64,000 bases of DNA from an uncultured Clostridia bacterium (lineage in GTDB: Bacteria; Bacillota; Clostridia; Lachnospirales; Anaerotignaceae), in NCBI GenBank assembly GCA_910583755.1, contig CAJTZO010000010.1, forward strand, positions 3,536-67,535, read 5' to 3'. The notes beneath the pieces are model-generated. The model ran no database searches. It was not told where the DNA came from and saw nothing but the letters and a program-made list of their open reading frames with translations. Of this stretch, positions 60,854-64,000 are shown one piece after another; within the stretch, counting starts at the first letter, position 1; every line of letters starts with the position of its first letter. The position numbers and the translations under genes were made by a program.

Positions 60854-61958
60854 ATGTTCGAATTAGAACAAATTCGTTTATCGCTTTCTGCGTACGACGA
60901 AAAATTAGAGGAAATGGGGGCTTCACTTTGACGTCGCTGGCGCAAAGGAAAAGATAACAGAATTAGAAGAAATATCTGCTGACCCCGATTTTTGGACAGA
61001 TATGGAAAAAAGTCAAAAAGTGTTAAGACAACTCAAAGCATTAAAAAATAAAGTAAGCAGATATGAAACACTTGTCACACAATATGAGGATATTTTGACA
61101 CTAATTGAAATGGGCACAGAAGAGGAAGATGCAAGTATTCTTGGAGAAGTGCAAGAATTGACAGATAATTTTATAACAGAATATGACAATTTAAAAATTT
61201 CTACTCTGCTAGATGGAGAGTATGACAGAAATAATGCGATTGTTACCTTGCATTCTGGTGCAGGTGGTACAGAAGCCTGTGACTGGACAAATATGCTTTT
61301 CCGTATGTATACAAAATGGGCAGATAAAAATGATTTTCAAGTGGAAATATTAGATATACTAGATGGTGATGAAGCAGGGCTAAAATCTGTTACCATACAG
61401 GTCAATGGTGAAAATGCCTATGGCTATTTAAAATCAGAAAAAGGAATCCATCGACTTGTCAGAGTATCTCCTTTTGATAGTTCTGGTAGACGTCATACTT
61501 CTTTTGCATCTTGTGATGTTATGCCAGAAATTGAAAATGATACAGAAATTGAAATTAATCCAGAAGATATTCGTGTGGATACCTACCGCGCAAGTGGTGC
61601 AGGTGGTCAGCATGTCAATAAAACATCTTCTGCTATCCGTATTACACATAATCCAACAGGAATTGTGGTACAGTGTCAAGATGAAAGAAGCCAATTTAGT
61701 AATAAAGATAGAGCCATGAAAATGTTAAAAAGTAAATTACTTTCTCTCAAAATTGAGGAACAAATGAAAAAATTAGCAGAAATTCGTGGTGATGTGAAAG
61801 AAATTGGCTGGGGTAGTCAAATTCGCTCTTATGTTTTTATGCCTTATACTATGGTAAAAGACCATAGAACATCAGAAGAAACAGGCAATGTGCAAGCTGT
61901 TATGGATGGTGGTATTGACAATTTTATTAGTGCATATTTAGCATGGATTCATAGCTGA
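60854..61958 (+). CDS. prfB: Peptide chain release factor 2, programmed +1 frameshift
   Basis: Starts ATG at 60854 (AAGGAGATG upstream). The first 25 codons end at CTT TGA (stop at 60929-60931); shifting by +1 at CTTTGAC continues at GAC (60930) to give about 367 residues, the usual length. The GGGGG at 60916-60920 may act as the internal SD for the shift. The domain has SPFDSSGRRHTSFAS (SPF anticodon mimic) and GAGGQHVNKTSSAIR (GGQ). A shorter ORF from 61002 is not the true start. RF2 reads UGA/UAA, and the shift provides autoregulation. Confidence 0.95.
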
Positions 61959-61973
61959 TAAGGGAGGCACTTT

Positions 61974-62933
61974 TTGAAGGAAATTAAAATTACAGAACAA
62001 GAACAAAACCAAAGATTAGATAAATTTTTGATGAAATATTTTCATAAAGCACCAAAGAGTTTCCTTTATAAAATGTTGAGAAAAAAACGAATCAAATATA
62101 ATGGTAAAAAAGGAGAAGGAAATGAAATCCTTCAACAAGGAGACACTTTACAACTTTATCTCTCAGAAGAAACAATGCAAAATTTTATGGAACAAAGAAC
62201 GATTGTTCAAGCAGAGAGACATTTTAATGTGATATATGAAGATGATAACCTGCTGGTGGTTTCTAAACCAGCAGGGCTTCTGGTACATCCACAAAAAAGA
62301 GAAGATAAAGAAACATTGATTGACCAGATATTATATTATCTGTATCAAAAAGGACAATTTACAGAAAATAGTATATTTTCACCAGCTATTTGTAATCGTT
62401 TGGATAGGAATACAAGTGGTATTATCATTGCAGGTAAAAATTTAAAAGCAGTACAAGCTGTTAATGAGGCGATTGCAAAAAGAAAAGTAAAAAAATATTA
62501 TATGGCATTGGTAAAAGGAAAGATTGAAAAACCTGGTGAATTGATTAGCTATTTAAAAAAGGATAATGAAAAAAATCAAGTAACATTGTATGATAAAGAA
62601 AGAGAAGGAACAAAAAAAATTATAACAAAATATCAACCAATTGCTGATGCGGAAAATATGACATTGCTAGAAATTGATTTAGTAACAGGACGTTCGCACC
62701 AAATTAGAGCACAAATGCAAAAAGTAGGACATTGTATTGCGGGTGACAGAAAATATGGTGATGAACAATGGAATATGCAGTTTGCAAAAGAATTGTCAAA
62801 TCAATTTTTACATGCATATCGTATGGTATGGCAGCAAAAGGAAGGTGCATTAGCCTATTTAGCAGGAAAAGAATGGGTAGCACCATTACCAAAAAATTTA
62901 CAGAATATTTATGATTTTTACTTTAAAAAATAA
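61974..62933 (+). CDS. RluD-type pseudouridine synthase
   Basis: 319 residues from TTG at 61974 (GGGAGG six bases upstream). S4 domain (QRLDKFLMKYFHKAPKSFLYKMLRKKRIKYNGKKG) followed by the catalytic domain with HRLD-equivalent ICNRLDRNTSGIIIAGK; the catalytic Asp is in RLDRNTSG. It modifies U in large-subunit rRNA (RluC/RluD class). Fifteen bases after prfB. Confidence 0.92.
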   Translation: MKEIKITEQEQNQRLDKFLMKYFHKAPKSFLYKMLRKKRIKYNGKKGEGNEILQQGDTLQLYLSEETMQNFMEQRTIVQAERHFNVIYEDDNLLVVSKPAGLLVHPQKREDKETLIDQILYYLYQKGQFTENSIFSPAICNRLDRNTSGIIIAGKNLKAVQAVNEAIAKRKVKKYYMALVKGKIEKPGELISYLKKDNEKNQVTLYDKEREGTKKIITKYQPIADAENMTLLEIDLVTGRSHQIRAQMQKVGHCIAGDRKYGDEQWNMQFAKELSNQFLHAYRMVWQQKEGALAYLAGKEWVAPLPKNLQNIYDFYFKK

Positions 62934-62974
62934 TTTTAGTGAATAAAATCCATAGATAAAAGAGGAGGCTTTTC

Positions 62975-63709
62975 ATGAAAGCAATTATATTAGCGGCTGG
63001 TTATGCAACTAGGTTATATCCTCTGACAAAAAATAGACCAAAAGCATTATTACCAATCAATAATAAACCCATTATTAATTATATTACAGAGCAAATTAAT
63101 ACCATTCATGAAGTAGATGAAATTTATGTTGTAACCAACCATAAATTTATGGATACTTTTGCTGGTTGGAAAAATGAAACCATGAGCAGAGCAAAAATTA
63201 CTGTTTTAGATGATGGTACAACAAGTGAAGAAAATCGAAGGGGTGCCATTGGAGATATTTTATTTGTCATTGAGACAATGAAAATTGATGATGAACTACT
63301 TGTTGTTGCAGGGGATAACTTTTTTACGTATCCTTTAGAAAAATACTATGATTTTTATAGACAAAAAAATAGTGATTGTGTTTGTGTAAAGATATGGGAA
63401 GATAAAGCAACATTAAAAAACTTTGGAATTGCTTTATTGGACAAGGAAAGCAAAGTATTAGAAATTGAAGAAAAACCAGAACAGCCAAAGTCAAATACGG
63501 TTGTTTTTGCTAGTTATTTTTATAAAAAAGATACAGTACCACTTTTTAAGCAGTATTTATCAGAAGGAAATAATCCAGATGCACCGGGCAATTTTCCAGC
63601 ATGGTTATACAAGCAAAAGGAAGTATATGCTTATACTTTTCCGGGAGAATGTTATGATATAGGAACACTGGAAAGTTATGAGGAAGTGCAAAATTTATTT
63701 CAAAAATAA
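62975..63709 (+). CDS. Sugar-phosphate nucleotidyltransferase family protein
   Basis: 244 residues; ATG after AGAGGAGGC. GT-A-like NTP transferase motif MKAIILAAGYATRLYPLTKNRPKALLPINNKPII. FASYFYKKDTVPLF near the middle. Could be a hexose-1-phosphate or choline-phosphate type nucleotidyltransferase, length on the short side. Makes NDP-sugars or CDP-linked head groups for the cell surface. Substrate unresolved. Confidence 0.88.
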   Translation: MKAIILAAGYATRLYPLTKNRPKALLPINNKPIINYITEQINTIHEVDEIYVVTNHKFMDTFAGWKNETMSRAKITVLDDGTTSEENRRGAIGDILFVIETMKIDDELLVVAGDNFFTYPLEKYYDFYRQKNSDCVCVKIWEDKATLKNFGIALLDKESKVLEIEEKPEQPKSNTVVFASYFYKKDTVPLFKQYLSEGNNPDAPGNFPAWLYKQKEVYAYTFPGECYDIGTLESYEEVQNLFQK

Positions 63710-63760
63710 CAATCAGGCTGTCGTTTTCGGCGGCCTTTTCTTCCTTTCTTGAAAGAAAGG

Positions 63761-64000
63761 AAGCGAAAGAACTTTTGTGCGAAACTAGCGTTTCGCTGAT
63801 GTACAAAGAGGTTGAATGTGTACTATAGTTGAATAACAACAGAAGGCAATTGGAAAAAAGAAAAAAATTTGAAAATAGGGAAGTGAAAGAACTTTTGTGC
63901 GAAATTAGCGTTTCGTTGATGTACAAAGAGGTTGAATATGTGCTGTAGTTGAATAACAACAGAAGGCAATTGGAAAAAAGAAAAAAATTTGAAAATAGGG
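63761..64000 (-). repeat. 120-bp tandem duplication of the dispersed repeat
   Basis: 63761-63880 and 63881-64000 are two copies of the same 120-bp unit (few differences by eye), running to the window edge. They are the reverse-oriented version of the 7.4-kb repeat type (GTGCGAAACTAGCGTTTCGC hairpin; TTCCTTTCTTGAAAGAAAGGAAG just before). The 63710-64000 gap has no gene. Confidence 0.8.

Noticed and set aside
61002..61958. prfB starting at ATG 61002 as a separate short gene
   Set aside because: It would lack the N-terminal domain. The upstream frame with the CTTTGAC shift gives a full-length RF2.
63546..63959. Minus-strand ORF of 137 residues with repeated YSTYSTSLYI-type units
   Set aside because: It is a translation of the 120-bp non-coding tandem repeat and the antisense of the nucleotidyltransferase gene.

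Overview
The window is AT-rich DNA from a spore-forming low-GC Firmicute. The evidence is a complete spo0A, a walRK-yycHIJ-rlmH style locus, a CIRCE-controlled Hsp20, CsoR/CopA copper control, a FeoAB locus and ordinary Clostridia-type housekeeping blocks (DUF512-der-plsY-gpsA, dnaX-ybaB-recR, secA, prfB with a programmed frameshift). A gut- or rumen-type anaerobe of the class Clostridia, possibly Lachnospirales, fits best. Genus cannot be fixed from the sequence alone.

Layout. 1-1300 is the tail of a Tn916/Tn1549-like conjugative transposon (sigma-like protein, small HTH protein) followed by repeat-rich non-coding DNA with no xis/int. 1300-4850 holds two P47/OrfX-like TULIP genes and a small orphan protein on the minus strand. 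5000-13450 has a candidate small RNA or leader, a rhomboid protease, a uracil-DNA glycosylase with an internal 48-bp tandem repeat, a D-2-hydroxyacid dehydrogenase, an ArsC/Spx-like protein and the DUF512-der-plsY-gpsA operon. 13660-18030 is an acyltransferase and a minus-strand replication block (DnaD, DnaI-like loader, DUF815 ATPase).

18177-25592 is the most striking region. feoA-feoB is interrupted: feoB is cut inside its conserved PCNGRFPT stretch by a 5.1-kb element carrying a large serine recombinase, a MoxR/VWA pair, a HAD phosphatase, a lipoprotein and a 43-aa ORF at the left end. The element ends form an inverted 19-bp pair flanking a TT core, and exact excision rebuilds an intact feoB. 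This looks like a skin-type or prophage-like intervening element with precise, possibly regulated, excision.

25600-38400 holds dnaX-ybaB, a tiny 17-codon gene with its own promoter and terminator, then walR-walK, a secreted protein behind a WalR-type box, yycH, yycI, murA, yycJ, rlmH, DUF4180 and recR. 38700-45826 has small regulators, a Cfa-like methyltransferase, hsp20, an HD phosphohydrolase, an unknown protein and secA. 45868-48536 is an accessory island: a SMI1-type immunity-like gene, an orphan gene, a Nif11-type peptide and a GNAT-YoaP protein, with what look like leftover toxin tails. 48591-55874 holds a lipoprotein, a beta-hydroxyacid dehydrogenase, a glycosyltransferase, copA-csoR (copA carries a fused CopZ domain with its own ribosome-binding site), a DJ-1 family protein and a CYTH protein. 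56135-63709 holds spo0A, brnQ, a CoA-transferase, a GntR regulator, prfB, an RluD-type pseudouridine synthase and a nucleotidyltransferase.

A family of ~200-bp, hairpin-rich, MITE-like repeats with inverted ends (CAGTCTGTCAA / TTGACAAGCTG) is scattered between genes. Two copies lie about 30 bp upstream of the walR and secA promoters. A related family occurs at 7.4 kb, 34.5 kb and, as a 120-bp tandem duplication, at the right edge.
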